Shown: positions 26,401 to 35,282, counted from the first letter of the stretch. The stretch is DNA of 37,532 bases from Mesorhizobium sp. M2E.F.Ca.ET.219.01.1.1 (GCF_004016445.2 NZ_SADT02000001.1:1-37532), one strand, 5' to 3'. Notes: generated from the sequence alone by a model not told the origin. Made by a program: numbers and translations.

Positions 26401-26559
26401 GAAAACTTCAAGCCGCCAGGCCGCGAACGAGTGCAGGGGAAAGCCTATCCAGGGATTGAGCTTGACCCGCAGGTGGAAGCCGTCGGCGACCCATGGAACT
26501 CCGGAGGCGGCAATTGCGCTGGCGCGAAAGAACGACGCAGGGGCAACATTCGTGGTCAT
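23476..26559 (-). CDS. Large uncharacterised protein (1027 aa) paired with the 1753-aa giant
   Basis: The start ATG overlaps the stop of the upstream gene by 4 nt (26556-26559), so the two are translationally coupled. There is no signal peptide or membrane segment. The N-terminal 150 residues contain GFHLRVKLNPWIGFPLHSFA and a WRLEVFETEG strand; I recall similar openings in large proteins that accompany DUF6603-like giants. The middle is rich in Pro, Gly and Asp with aromatic patches. The C-terminal half holds several fibronectin-like segments, for example ALKWPPREGASRYRIYLGD and YKLEVYRRDPGLV, ending GAIYDLAVVDPIGRRGPTT. The low Cys content and many beta segments fit an extended structural or adhesive protein. 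Function is unknown; pairing with the giant suggests a complex. Confidence 0.82.
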   Translation of the reverse strand: MTTNVAPASFFRASAIAASGVPWVADGFHLRVKLNPWIGFPLHSFAAWRLEVFETEGPTVQWRDQWGKALTMPFDLERVGGYAEAAVYGVPADEPYIWIEIDAQDRGLRIDLLDGHVGASGGARIVASRSRGPFRFGHTSIMRLRAKGAGAINGISAMSQARLAIREFIERKPDLTFGLPLPRNDWFVPDPNLDPLDAARQRLEVAAPTRLSPPDNPKGELPDDTDPGEETRRILERIAPEFVDPWLRQGWADRGRAPTHALLGDTTTTPTNQRLEARAPVTPSLLTMAIDPQIARYLGLSATIPFGEAKPPEPANTWIIGARWAVQLKRVIRSASNPFGVPVTLGDLLKGSLAPAGWLDGIMGGYFPEADDIIADLPNRPEEGHGPWTHLPLLAVAVAAGDAPPDPPDPFRLASAGAGGWNPQADPANPGSGTWRQVISLGTSPARGMVGFARTKPDGPLPLHRLEPPAGEGFVSRALPIVPNWASNNQRLVEDRNVPTDPNGASWTIWQSDEFGQWSAGAPFSQNLPPRPKPPEPVVEASYRAKPEDGSVGQRIPGTFRLKIDIPDLARTEPGGLPVAGLRLNVDGVDLPEKAAVPGGSVIVDAEPKPFGVGEQRDVPIVVTFVDAGGGLSAARLMSCAAYDARAPKAIPTSPVVIWSSQSDATGQAELALKWPPREGASRYRIYLGDARRLAGALGAPLAESPIRAAQAKPIHLASAQLKNKVVFTYLGEASGSTAPDGLVHFSTRIPGGLRSVQFIRVVPVSAGHAEPAFGACGLVPVAVPTVDRPPPPLLDARTEPAVGLTLTIRARGLRPDLLAAAPGGSPEFRLRRTKRDIDRRFAPVWTAGQLAGPDADGSWTGTVEVPPDKLVPFVELFWYAEVRYPPEPAVPPGEAPLPADGGVGPLWGAIGDVSEGLWSEPSLAAQSRLVPPDAPDAPPEPAITREADGSVKITIAELSGFQAGPVPYKLEVYRRDPGLVMARLDAIDIVAAELTWTDAAPVPPGAIYDLAVVDPIGRRGPTTSSQ

Positions 26560-29500
26560 GTCAGATCCTCCGCGAATGCGGGCGATGAGGATATCGGACA
26601 GGCAAGGACGCCATCGGCCGCCGCAGTCGTGCTTTCCAACGGAACGTCCTGCATCCTCACCGCCAGGTTGAGGGCGGCGGCGGGGGCAAAGGGGTTGCCG
26701 GTCAAAAAGAGCAGCCGGTCACCCGAGGACGATCGAAGCACCGCCTCAAGGACTTGGCCGCCGCAGCTCAGCGCGTTCACCTTGATCCTGCCTTCGAAAT
26801 TGGCAAGCCCGAGCGTGTGCGGGCGATGGATCGGTTCTGGCGCTTCGAGCAGGACGCCGTGCAGCGCCCACAAGGGTCCAACCTTGGTCCATAGAGCGAG
26901 GCTGCGAGCTTCCCGCACTGGCGCCATCCGGCCGAGACCAAGTGCGGCAAGGGCTCGCTCGATCGCGCCGTCAGCCGTGACGTCGCCGGCGGCTACAGCC
27001 AGGCGCTTCACCGCGACGTCGCCTGCCAGTGTGCCGGCGCCGAAGCCAAGCTCGGCCAACAAGTCGTTCGGCGTTGCGTAGCGCGAGGTACCGAAGATCC
27101 CGCCCCGGATCGTGGTGCCACCCGTCAGCCCGCTGTTTGCGGAATCGAGAAATGGGAAGGCGAGCGAGACTTCATAGTCGGAAAGGGGCTGCAGCTTGGG
27201 ACGTCCTCCCAGCGTGGCGCCCGGCGAGGGGTATGGGCAGGCCCCGGCAACTATGGATGCTGCGTGGAGGCGCAGATCTGCCTCGGGATGGAACAGGGAA
27301 ACGGCCGCCTGCCAGATGTTCGACTTGTCGAATTCCTGCACTTCGAACGGATCGGGGCGCCCCTTGGTCGGATCGGTGCGATGCACACGCACAATCGTGT
27401 CATGGTCATATACCGCCGCGAGGTCCGGAACGTGATTGACTTCGAGCTGGACACCAACCGGGTCATTCAGGAACCAATGACGGGTCTTGTCCTGCGGCAT
27501 CCACGATAGAATGTATCGCTCCAGGTAGGCGGGATCGAACCTGTCCTTCTTCTGGTGCACGGCTGGAGCGAAAACGAATTCCTTGTAGTGCTGCACCGCC
27601 TCGGCCGCGGGGACATCCTGGAGATATTGCTTACCCTTGCTGGGCGCGGGACCGGACATATCGGCGGTCCGGAACCAGTAGGATGCGCCAAGCGGTATCT
27701 CGTCGCCAGCGGTCCCCTCGCGTTGTCCCTTGCCAGTGAAACCGGCATCGATACGATAAATCCTGTCCGGTTTCAGCATCGCTCGGGGCGTAACGGCCGT
27801 TGACTTCTTGGAGACGTCGTCTGCAACGGTGTTGGCGGCCGTCGTTGCGGCATTGGCGGCCTTCGCCTCGCTCTCGGTCACCGCGCAGAGGCCGAGCACC
27901 TGGGGCGCAAGGGCGGCGTGATACTCGAGCTGGAGTGCGGTGAAAGGACCTCCCGCTTGCTCATAGCCGCGAACCACGCTGTCGCCGATCCCGGGCAGGT
28001 CTTCGCCGACCTTGGGAACCAAAATCGCGCCATTCGGTCCGAACAATGTTACCTTCAGCCGATCCGCGAACCCACGCGGCCAGAGCGGAAGGTGAAGCGC
28101 GAGCTGGATATCGCGCAGCGGCTCCGAGAAGCCGAGCATGACGTGTACCGGAACCTCGCCGATCCCGCGGCCGATCTCGTCAGGCTGACGATCGAGGGGG
28201 AGGTCGACCACGTGGAGCAGATCGAGCGCGCCATCGAAACTACGCCCCATGCCTTCGATTGGCATGCGGAAGACAAATGGAGCGGGTAATCGCATCGGGA
28301 AGCCAAGCGGTATCATGGGGGTCGTCAGATCGTCGATCTGTACGCCCCACCACTCGGTCGCGACCGTCACTGAAAATACTGACGCGAATGGCCCAGGCTG
28401 GCGTTCCGTCGGTATCTCCCAGCTGTCGCCGGGCGCGTGTCGATGTCCAAGAACGCCAAGCGCCCAGCCGGGCTTTGCGAAGAAGCTGTCGTGGCATCGA
28501 TTGGGAATAGCCGGAATGGGATCGTTGGGATCGTTGGCGGCACCGTCGAGCAGCTTGCGGGTCCACAAATGAGATTCCCATGTGAGCAGCGCAAGTTCGC
28601 GCGCGCCCGGCTCGCCGAGCGCGCCGGCCTTCGACTGCTGCCAGGCCGCTTCGAGCGGCCCCGCCACGGCAGTCTCCGCGCCGGTCTGGGGATTGATTTC
28701 GGTCAAGGTCAGGCTCGTGAGGGTATAGGTGTAGCTCAGCCGGTCATTGCCCACGACGCCGGTCCCGACTGCCGCCGCGTTCCAGAACAGCTTGTCCTTG
28801 AACGGACCCGGTTGCAGTCCGTCGGCCGGCCCGTTCGTGAACTGCAGGATCGGAATCACGTCCGGCCACACGATGGGGAGTTGCGCCAGCGGTGGCTGCG
28901 CCGACGAGCGGATCGCGTCGGCCAACTTGGTATAGCGATGGTCGGCGAGCGCGATCGATTCCAGCGGCCAATCCACCGGATCCGGAACAATGTTGCCCTT
29001 TTGCCCTAGCTCGATGGTGACGCAGCCCTCCAAGCTGAAGAAGAACAGGTCGACCTCCCCGCAGACTTCGAACTTGACCCAGGTATCGCCCAGCGAAGGA
29101 GCGATGAGGAAGGAAATGTCGGCGCTCGCGCCGATCGATACAGGTCCAAGATGGAGGCTTCCCGACAGGTGGCCAAGGCCGCCGAGCAGAAGCGGCCGCG
29201 TGCCAAGCGCGAGGATCACCGAAGCTGAGACGTCGAGATGAATTAGTGGGATGCCATAGACGGCGGTAAAGCCGGCGCCGAACCCAAGCGCGAGTCCCGT
29301 CGGTGACAGTCCCGAGACGCCGCCCAGGCTTGGGATGCCGTCGCCCTCCATCATGAAGAAGGCCCAGGCATTGATATCGAGAATGTCGGGCAAGATGTGT
29401 GCTTGGATCGGACCAGGCCCCCGGCCCTGCTGCCCATCCGAACCGAGGCGCACGAACCAGTTGCGCTTGCTCTTGGGGAAGCGCGCGCCGAACGGGACGT

Positions 29501-31817
29501 CGATGGTGAACAGGACCGGCACTTCATAGTGGCCGCGCATCGCAAGGGTGACGGCGCTTGGCTCTACCGCGAGCAAGCCCTTGAATGAGGGACCGACGGC
29601 CGCGCCGGAAAAATCCTCGGTCATCATGACCCGCGGCGAAAGCACGCGTCCCTGGAGGCTGGCGCGGAGGGCAAAGTCCGGCACACCGATGACGACGACC
29701 CCTTTGGCACTGAACGTGAAGCCGAGGTCGGGCGCAGTGCCGACGACGGCGCCAAGCCCAAAGACGCTGTTGCCAGGCAGGCAGGTGTACAACCCGGTCT
29801 TGAGCGGATCCTGGCCCAGGTAGAACTCGATCGGGTCTGCATCCGGCGCGGGTGATGGGAAGCCAGAGTTGACGCCGAATATGCCGCCAAGCCCGTAGAG
29901 CCCCAAACCGCTGTTGGCGAGTGGGATCGGACCAGGCAGGTCCACACCTAGCGCGAACAACAGTTCGTTGATGCCCGCGCCGCAATCCACATATGTGACG
30001 CTGGCAAAGGCTGCGACATTGAGCGGAACGATCTTGGCGGCGAGCGCGAGATCGAGCTGGCCGGCGCCTAGAGATGCTTTGCCACTCGCCTCGAACAACC
30101 CAGGCATGGTCATCGCGGCGTCCAGGCCCCGCAGTTCGGGGTTGAGCGAACCATTGGCGCCGAGCGTGACCCGCACGGTGGCGCCGCTCACCTTCACCGG
30201 CCCTAGGTCGAGCGCGAAGCGCAGGTCGACTTCGAACCATTGCGAGCCGCGACCAGAGCGGCTACCCAGAACGTCGAACAGGTCCTTGAGGGTACCCGGC
30301 GACTGGATTTGCCAGCCCCCCGGATCCTCGACGTCGACGTCCGCTTCGCCGAACGACAGATGGAAACGCTCGAGGCCTGTCTGGGCGAAGTCGACCAAGA
30401 GTCGGACGTTGCGATAGCGCAGTCGCATCGGCACCTCGGGTCTCATACCGATGCTCATGAAGCCCAGGTCGATGGTCTTCACCATTACGTCTACGCTATA
30501 GTCGACGCGCAGCGTCAGCTTGGTTCCGGCCGAGCCAAGGCCCGCGTCTATCTCGACTGCATGAACGACGACGTTGCCGTCATCTAGAAAAGCGCTCAGA
30601 CCAGCAGCCGCCACGAACAGCGCGTGGAGGGTTGCCCCAAAACCATCGTATTTGGTCTGGCCCGCAGAGGGCGCTTTGGCGTCGGCGATGAAGGCTGTCG
30701 CAAGTGCCGCGGCAGTGACGACGACCTTGCCAGCTACGGACGAGCCCTTGACTGATAGCAACCCCTGGTCTCCCCCAGCTTCGACGACGAGACCGAGATC
30801 AAAATCGGACGTCCCTGGTTTGCGTGCGAAGCGGGCCGTAACACGCAGCGGCCGGCCGCCAAGCAGTTGGATGGCGCCGACGCCGGGTGGACCGGCAGCA
30901 GAGTCCAGATTCCAGGTCGTGCGGATTTCCACCATCGCCGGCAAGGCCGAGCCAAGCGAGGTCGCGCCCGGGTCGTCCCACACGATGGTCGCGTCGAAAG
31001 CGGGCCTGGGACCGTCCTCGGCAACATGTGCTTCTGTTCGTCCATAGAGGCCGTTCGGCATGCCCAGATCGAGTTCCACCGGGATGGGGCCCGAGCCGAC
31101 GAGTGGCGTCTCAAGCGGAAGGAATAGCTCGGCATTGCGAATGGCGACGCCTTGCCAGGCAGGTGTCGCAGACGGCGCGGGTCCGCCGATGCCGCCAGTG
31201 ACAGGCGCCGGAGCATTCTGCTCGGAGGAGTCGACAATCAGCCCGCCGGCCAGATTGAGACCAAAGCCCTGAGCGCCGAGGAAGAAGGCGGTCGGCGCCG
31301 TTGCGACGGTGAGGACACCGGACTCTGCGGCGTCCAGCGCGACGATCCCCTGTCGTGCCGGTTGGCCGATGCTCCCCTCAATCCTGATCGCCAACGGGTC
31401 GGCGCCATTGAGTGTCAGCTTCAGCCTGCCGCCTGCCGCCGGGTCGGCCTCCAGTGTGCGGCCGCCCGCCTGCGGTTGGACCTTGGCCGGAGCGCATGCG
31501 GCAGGAAGCTTGAGAAGACCATCGGCTGGTTTCAGGTCCAACTGAAATCCGGTTGGATTTGCCGCTGGACCCAGGATACGCAGGTCAAAGGAGATCTCAG
31601 GGCCAAGAGGATCGATGTCGAGCCTGGCGAAACCCCCGGCCGAGTCATTGGCGGAGGCTTTGACGTTGCCCGAGATGGGTGCTGCCTGCGGTCCGGCAGG
31701 CAGCCCGAGATCCGTCGACAGGTGGTTTAGGATTTGGCCTATTTCGGGCGGGAGCACGATCCGCTCGAAAGTGCCCGGAATCAGCGCCTTGAGGAAGTCA
31801 AACATCGCAACGGCCAT
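26556..31817 (-). CDS. Giant beta-rich protein (1753 aa), DUF6603-like
   Basis: The frame opens at ATG 31817 with GAGAGG 9 nt upstream; ATG 31805 is an alternative. No signal peptide is visible although a short amphipathic start (MFDFLKALIPGTFERIV) is present. The first 500 residues are alternating beta strands. A central part (about 600-1000) is glycine-rich and patterned, with LGLYGLGGIFGVNSGFP, NSVFGLGAVVGTAPDLG, LHLGPVSIGASADISFLI and a four-Phe strand VDLFFFSLEGCVTIELG. From memory this resembles proteins labelled DUF6603; I could not check. The C-terminal 700 residues are more globular with Trp-rich segments. Several strand-turn repeats of the form hxLGPVxxxGAxVxhxhG suggest an elongated beta fold. 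It could be an adhesin-like or tail-like extracellular body or a lipid-contacting groove; the role is unknown. Confidence 0.85.
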   Translation of the reverse strand: MAVAMFDFLKALIPGTFERIVLPPEIGQILNHLSTDLGLPAGPQAAPISGNVKASANDSAGGFARLDIDPLGPEISFDLRILGPAANPTGFQLDLKPADGLLKLPAACAPAKVQPQAGGRTLEADPAAGGRLKLTLNGADPLAIRIEGSIGQPARQGIVALDAAESGVLTVATAPTAFFLGAQGFGLNLAGGLIVDSSEQNAPAPVTGGIGGPAPSATPAWQGVAIRNAELFLPLETPLVGSGPIPVELDLGMPNGLYGRTEAHVAEDGPRPAFDATIVWDDPGATSLGSALPAMVEIRTTWNLDSAAGPPGVGAIQLLGGRPLRVTARFARKPGTSDFDLGLVVEAGGDQGLLSVKGSSVAGKVVVTAAALATAFIADAKAPSAGQTKYDGFGATLHALFVAAAGLSAFLDDGNVVVHAVEIDAGLGSAGTKLTLRVDYSVDVMVKTIDLGFMSIGMRPEVPMRLRYRNVRLLVDFAQTGLERFHLSFGEADVDVEDPGGWQIQSPGTLKDLFDVLGSRSGRGSQWFEVDLRFALDLGPVKVSGATVRVTLGANGSLNPELRGLDAAMTMPGLFEASGKASLGAGQLDLALAAKIVPLNVAAFASVTYVDCGAGINELLFALGVDLPGPIPLANSGLGLYGLGGIFGVNSGFPSPAPDADPIEFYLGQDPLKTGLYTCLPGNSVFGLGAVVGTAPDLGFTFSAKGVVVIGVPDFALRASLQGRVLSPRVMMTEDFSGAAVGPSFKGLLAVEPSAVTLAMRGHYEVPVLFTIDVPFGARFPKSKRNWFVRLGSDGQQGRGPGPIQAHILPDILDINAWAFFMMEGDGIPSLGGVSGLSPTGLALGFGAGFTAVYGIPLIHLDVSASVILALGTRPLLLGGLGHLSGSLHLGPVSIGASADISFLIAPSLGDTWVKFEVCGEVDLFFFSLEGCVTIELGQKGNIVPDPVDWPLESIALADHRYTKLADAIRSSAQPPLAQLPIVWPDVIPILQFTNGPADGLQPGPFKDKLFWNAAAVGTGVVGNDRLSYTYTLTSLTLTEINPQTGAETAVAGPLEAAWQQSKAGALGEPGARELALLTWESHLWTRKLLDGAANDPNDPIPAIPNRCHDSFFAKPGWALGVLGHRHAPGDSWEIPTERQPGPFASVFSVTVATEWWGVQIDDLTTPMIPLGFPMRLPAPFVFRMPIEGMGRSFDGALDLLHVVDLPLDRQPDEIGRGIGEVPVHVMLGFSEPLRDIQLALHLPLWPRGFADRLKVTLFGPNGAILVPKVGEDLPGIGDSVVRGYEQAGGPFTALQLEYHAALAPQVLGLCAVTESEAKAANAATTAANTVADDVSKKSTAVTPRAMLKPDRIYRIDAGFTGKGQREGTAGDEIPLGASYWFRTADMSGPAPSKGKQYLQDVPAAEAVQHYKEFVFAPAVHQKKDRFDPAYLERYILSWMPQDKTRHWFLNDPVGVQLEVNHVPDLAAVYDHDTIVRVHRTDPTKGRPDPFEVQEFDKSNIWQAAVSLFHPEADLRLHAASIVAGACPYPSPGATLGGRPKLQPLSDYEVSLAFPFLDSANSGLTGGTTIRGGIFGTSRYATPNDLLAELGFGAGTLAGDVAVKRLAVAAGDVTADGAIERALAALGLGRMAPVREARSLALWTKVGPLWALHGVLLEAPEPIHRPHTLGLANFEGRIKVNALSCGGQVLEAVLRSSSGDRLLFLTGNPFAPAAALNLAVRMQDVPLESTTAAADGVLACPISSSPAFAEDLT

Positions 31818-32002
31818 GGCATCCCGCCTCTCTGACCAATTCGAATTGCAAGCTGCGGCTCAGCCGATCGATCTGAGGAAATTCACCGGCGCGAACACGT
31901 CGGTGCACTTTTTTGCGAAATCAACAAAATCAATGAGCAGCGTGGATCGCCCGCTTGGATGCGGCGGCGCGTCGCCGGCCCGTCAGGGACTTTGCCGCCG
32001 AA
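31818..32002. other. Gap inside the giant-protein operon
   Basis: About 185 nt separate the small membrane-protein gene from the giant on the minus strand. No gene is supported. It holds the ribosome site of the giant (GAGAGG) and could hold an internal promoter or processing site, though none is recognised. Confidence 0.35.
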
Positions 32003-32275
32003 CTACTGTGTCCGCTGTTTGAGGGTGTCGAGTTCCTGGCGCAGTCGGCCCACCTCTCGTTTGACGGCTTCGGCCTCCTCTTGCCGCCCGCTGTCTTCAA
32101 GGCACTTGCTAAGGAAGCCAAGCGCCACGAGCAACCCTGCCCAGGAAAGCCACATTCTCAACGCCAACGCCGGTTCAAGCGGCGGGGCAACGGCCCCAAA
32201 GGCGACGCCGGGCGTCGAAGCAACAGCGTTTGCCAGAGCTACGACAACGCTGACTTTCTGAATTTCACAAGCCAT
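32003..32275 (-). CDS. Small membrane protein with C-terminal coiled coil
   Basis: The 90-residue product starts at an ATG preceded by GGGAGAGG at a 4-nt spacing. Two hydrophobic stretches are visible: about 8-28 (VSVVVALANAVASTPGVAFG) and about 38-57 (LALRMWLSWAGLLVALGFLS). The C-terminal 30 residues have coiled-coil heptads (EAEAVKREVGRLRQELDTLK). This layout suits a small inner-membrane anchor whose charged coil contacts a partner protein. It lies between the peptidoglycan-binding protein (43 nt upstream) and the giant. No named family is recognised; a holin-like reading is possible but the coiled coil argues for an anchor. Confidence 0.72.
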   Translation of the reverse strand: MACEIQKVSVVVALANAVASTPGVAFGAVAPPLEPALALRMWLSWAGLLVALGFLSKCLEDSGRQEEAEAVKREVGRLRQELDTLKQRTQ

Positions 32276-32318
32276 TTTGCCTCTCCCGCACTCGAAGGTT
32301 CTGTAGGTCTATCGCTTG

Positions 32319-32663
32319 TCACCCGTTGCGAGGCTCGACCCCGAGTTCAGCGAGGTAGGCGTCCGCAGTCTCATCCGAGGCGTGGCTCGCAGCCAGAGTC
32401 ATTCCGGGAAGGTCGGAGATGTCGATCGAGTGCTCCTCACTCGGCTCCGGGCCTTCGAGGACGGCCCATGTGGCTTCATCGACAATGCCGTTGGCGACCA
32501 GGCTAACCGCCTCTTGGAACAACAGGACCGCATCCGCGGTCGATTGCCCGAAAGACCCATCCGCCGCGTCGGAAAAACAGCCCACAGCGATCAAGTCTTC
32601 CTGCAGCCTAGCGACTTCATCGCCGGCGTCTCCGAGCTGAACTACCGGTTGATTAAAAGGCAT
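32319..32663 (-). CDS. Peptidoglycan-binding-domain protein, first gene of giant-protein operon
   Basis: The product has 114 residues from the ATG at 32663, chosen over the ATG at 32687 because GGAGGGG (32670-32676) lies 6 nt upstream of it. Residues about 8-65 form a PG_binding_1 domain: a DEVARLQEDLIAVGCF helix, then ADGSFGQSTADAVLLFQEA and GIVDEATWAVLEG. The C-terminal 45 residues are acidic and lack a known domain. There is no signal peptide, so periplasmic action would need another route, or the domain serves as a protein-interaction module as in some injection and lysis systems. It begins the minus-strand operon that continues with a membrane protein and two giant proteins. Confidence 0.83.
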   Translation of the reverse strand: MPFNQPVVQLGDAGDEVARLQEDLIAVGCFSDAADGSFGQSTADAVLLFQEAVSLVANGIVDEATWAVLEGPEPSEEHSIDISDLPGMTLAASHASDETADAYLAELGVEPRNG

Positions 32664-32906
32664 GCCGAACCCCTCCGCATTTCGCACTTAGTGATGACAT
32701 AGACAGGCAACAAAAAGCAAACCGGATAACAAGTCTGGTGATGGTGGGATGTGCGTCTATTATTTAAGATTTTAATTTTTCCACCGCCTCGACACTAGAA
32801 CCTGAGACTTGCTTAAATTAGAAATTTGGTATCATATATTATACGAAGTGCCTACACATTTCTTTTTGGTTCTTGATCTCTTCTCCCAAAAAATTGGAGC
32901 TAGAGC
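32664..32906. promoter_or_regulatory. AT-rich divergent promoter region
   Basis: This 243-nt region is strikingly AT-rich compared with the neighbours, especially 32756-32895. It lies between two outward-facing genes. Candidate -10 elements for the plus-strand gene lie in the TATCATATATTATACG stretch (about 32829-32844). The low GC may reflect a silenced or nucleoid-protein-bound promoter. No exact -35 is claimed. Confidence 0.5.
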
Positions 32907-33302
32907 ATGGTTTCCGTCGCTTTCGTGAACCCGGACAATCCGATTACCCCTGACAAGGCTATCATCCACGACAACGAGGCGTTTCGCGTGCAGTGGTCGG
33001 CGTTCAACGTCGGCGCCAGTGATCTGAGCGCGTTCCTCGATCGCCTGGTCGTCACCAGCATTCCGGAGGGCTGTCCGGGCTCGGACGATGTCGACCACGA
33101 CGTCGTCTTCGACAGCGATGTGGATGGCGATACTGCGGACTATACCGAAGAGGATTTATCAGCAGGCAAGGCCGGCGCACTGATGCAGCCATCCGTCGGA
33201 CCCTTCCCAGTCGGCAGCTATCGGCTGACTGTGACTCTGGCGTCGGATATCTCGGAAGGCGACACGACCTTCAGGTGCATTGAAATTGTACCTGCAGTCT
33301 AA
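32907..33302 (+). CDS. Small acidic beta-rich protein (CARDB/Ig-like), possible secreted adhesin or cargo
   Basis: The product has 131 residues, with GGAG (32896-32899) 7 nt before the ATG. It reads as one Ig-like domain: FRVQWSAFNVGASDLSAF and a C-terminal SYRLTVTLASDISEGDTTF strand pair resemble CARDB-type adhesion domains, in which the N-x-G motif is typical. The middle is very acidic (DDVDHDVVFDSDVDGDTADY), suggesting calcium binding. Two Cys are present. No signal peptide is seen. It is divergent from the giant-protein operon and 630 nt from the type I secretion operon, so it could be a cargo or a partner of the giants; this is inference. Confidence 0.72.
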   Translation: MVSVAFVNPDNPITPDKAIIHDNEAFRVQWSAFNVGASDLSAFLDRLVVTSIPEGCPGSDDVDHDVVFDSDVDGDTADYTEEDLSAGKAGALMQPSVGPFPVGSYRLTVTLASDISEGDTTFRCIEIVPAV

Positions 33303-33929
33303 CGTCTGCGGAAAGCAGGAAAGGGCGAATGTGGCGCGCGGTCTGTCATAAAGGCAGCGACAAAAACATTGCGCGGCCGAATGGTGTTGAGGCCTCGACG
33401 GAGAAGGAAAAAGCGATCCTATTTCACCTCTTGTAAATTTGAGCGCAGCCAGTGAAGCGACTTGGCGACGAGGTCATGCGCAAGGGGACACTGCGACGCT
33501 GTTGCTGCCGACGACAGCTTACGATGGTTGGAAAACTACGCACGAATGGCCGACATGAGGCGCAACCACGACCTCCGGCCTCATCGCCAGCAAGGTCCGC
33601 TTTCAGGAAGCTGCGAAGCCGACCTCTACGGCCGAGATGCGGCGCAAAGCTGCCGCTCGTTCGATCTGGATCAGACTGGACTAGACTGGTAGTCTGAAGT
33701 GGGCTGGATGGCCGGTTTAGAAAGCGTACCGAGACGTTCGGCTATGGAAGTCACGTAGCCCGCAACAACCGGAGGCTGCACGAATCCCGTCGCCGTTTAA
33801 GAATTGTCTCAGTTCTGTCGAGCTGTCGAGCATAGCTAAGTGCTTTCATCCCCTGCGGACTTCGAAGAAATCCGATCCCCCGACGAAGGCGGCAGGCTAC
33901 GCTTCTCGCATGGAAGCCCAAAATCTATG
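33303..33929. other. Long intergenic region without recognised gene
   Basis: Roughly 630 nt lie between the small acidic-protein gene and the convergent end of the secretion operon. Open frames of 76-81 codons near 33452-33697 overlap each other in different phases and show no family pattern or ribosome site, so they are not called. No terminator with a T-run was seen for either neighbour. It may be a decayed gene or insertion scar. Confidence 0.5.
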
Positions 33930-35282
33930 CTATCTTTCTCGAAAAGCGCGCCCGAACGAATCTCTCAACGGTTTGGTGAGATAAGCCAAAAAAGTTCGTT
34001 CACCCGTCGAGATGAAGGTTTCCACCGGCATCCCTGGGTAGACCTGTTCGGGCTTGACCTGCGGCGGCAACTTCCCCGCAATTTTGAGCCGGACGACATA
34101 GTAGGGCTGCCCCCCCGTGCTCGTAGGAACCAGTCGGTCTGCGGAAACATAGAACACCTTCCCGGGTACTTTCGGCGTCGTACGGGCGTTGAGCGCCGTG
34201 AACATCATGTTGGCCTCTTGCCCCACCCGGATCGAATCGATGTCTTCAGGCTTAATCTTCGCTTCGATAATTAGATCATCGGTGGTTGGCAGAAGCTCAA
34301 TCGCGGCCTCGCCAGGACGGATGACACTGCCTTCGGAACTGAACAGCGACCGAACAATGATGCCGTCAACCGGTGCCCGAATCGTGGTTCTATTCAAAAT
34401 AGAACGAGCGGCGTTCATTTGCTCCTCAAGGTCGGCTACTTGCGCTCGCGCTTTGTTCAACTCTGTGACAGCATCCTCAACCCGGCTGGTTGTAAGGCGT
34501 TCAATTTGCTGACGTGCTTCAACCGTCTGAGTTGTGGAGCTTGCGATCTGCGCCTCTAGAGAACCCGCTTGACCAACCAGTTCGGCGGTACTGCGGAGAA
34601 GATCTGTGTATTCAGATCGGTTGGTCAAGCCACGTTCCAGGAGACCCTTTTTTCGGTCCGTTTCTTGGTTCACGATATCCAGCTGATTTTCTGCGGCTTT
34701 CTTCTGGGCCTTCAGCCCAATTATTGCATCCTCAAGGGCTGCGACTCGCTGCTTCAGTATCTCCTGTTCCGCAGCATAGCGAGCCAGCCGGGCCCGGAAC
34801 TCCTTGTTTTGTTCGTCAAAGATCTCTCTGTACACTGAAGCGTCGGAATACGCTGTGATGTCACGGGCAAACTCGATCCGTTCAAGGCCGTCTCGCTCGG
34901 CCTCGAGGCGTGCGATCTCAGCTTTTTGGGCGACCCACTGCTTGATGACGCGGTTGAGTTGAGACTGCGCCAGCGTCGGATCGAGCACGATCAAAACCTG
35001 ACCGCGCATAACCCTGTCGCCCTCTCGAACTCTGATGCTATTAATCACCCCTCCTTCGAGGTGCTGGATCATGACATTCTGACCTGCTGCCGCGGCTATC
35101 ACTCCCGGCGCTATTGTTGCGCCTGCGATTGGTGCAGTCGCAGCCCAAGATCCGAAACCGAGCAGGAAGACTACTATGCTTCCGTACCCCGCCAACGTGA
35201 TCCGACCTGTGCGTGTAATAAGCTTCCGTTGCCAGCGATAAGAGGTAGCATCCGTTTGGATTGTATGGCTTGTAGCATTCAT
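33930..35282 (-). CDS. HlyD-family type I secretion periplasmic adaptor
   Basis: This 450-residue protein links the ABC exporter to an outer-membrane TolC-like channel. A cytoplasmic head (1-29) is followed by one membrane helix (about 30-49, [20 protein letters not shown]). A biotinyl-lipoyl half motif comes next ([14 protein letters not shown] at about 71-82, [19 protein letters not shown]), then a long coiled coil (about 105-290). The second lipoyl half is [17 protein letters not shown] and the beta-barrel ends with the conserved [11 protein letters not shown]. Length and order match PrtE/HlyD adaptors. It begins 7 nt after the ABC gene stop and is the last gene of the operon. No TolC homologue is in the window. 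Confidence 0.95.
   Translation of the reverse strand: MNATSHTIQTDATSYRWQRKLITRTGRITLAGYGSIVVFLLGFGSWAATAPIAGATIAPGVIAAAAGQNVMIQHLEGGVINSIRVREGDRVMRGQVLIVLDPTLAQSQLNRVIKQWVAQKAEIARLEAERDGLERIEFARDITAYSDASVYREIFDEQNKEFRARLARYAAEQEILKQRVAALEDAIIGLKAQKKAAENQLDIVNQETDRKKGLLERGLTNRSEYTDLLRSTAELVGQAGSLEAQIASSTTQTVEARQQIERLTTSRVEDAVTELNKARAQVADLEEQMNAARSILNRTTIRAPVDGIIVRSLFSSEGSVIRPGEAAIELLPTTDDLIIEAKIKPEDIDSIRVGQEANMMFTALNARTTPKVPGKVFYVSADRLVPTSTGGQPYYVVRLKIAGKLPPQVKPEQVYPGMPVETFISTGERTFLAYLTKPLRDSFGRAFRER

Noticed and set aside
23033..32663. Contractile injection system or prophage tail for the giant-protein operon
   Set aside because: No sheath, tube, baseplate, AAA or lysozyme-spike proteins are seen; a peptidoglycan-binding domain alone is not enough.
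33452..33697. Overlapping 76-81 codon ORFs in the long intergenic region
   Set aside because: They lie in different phases, lack ribosome sites and show no recognisable domain.
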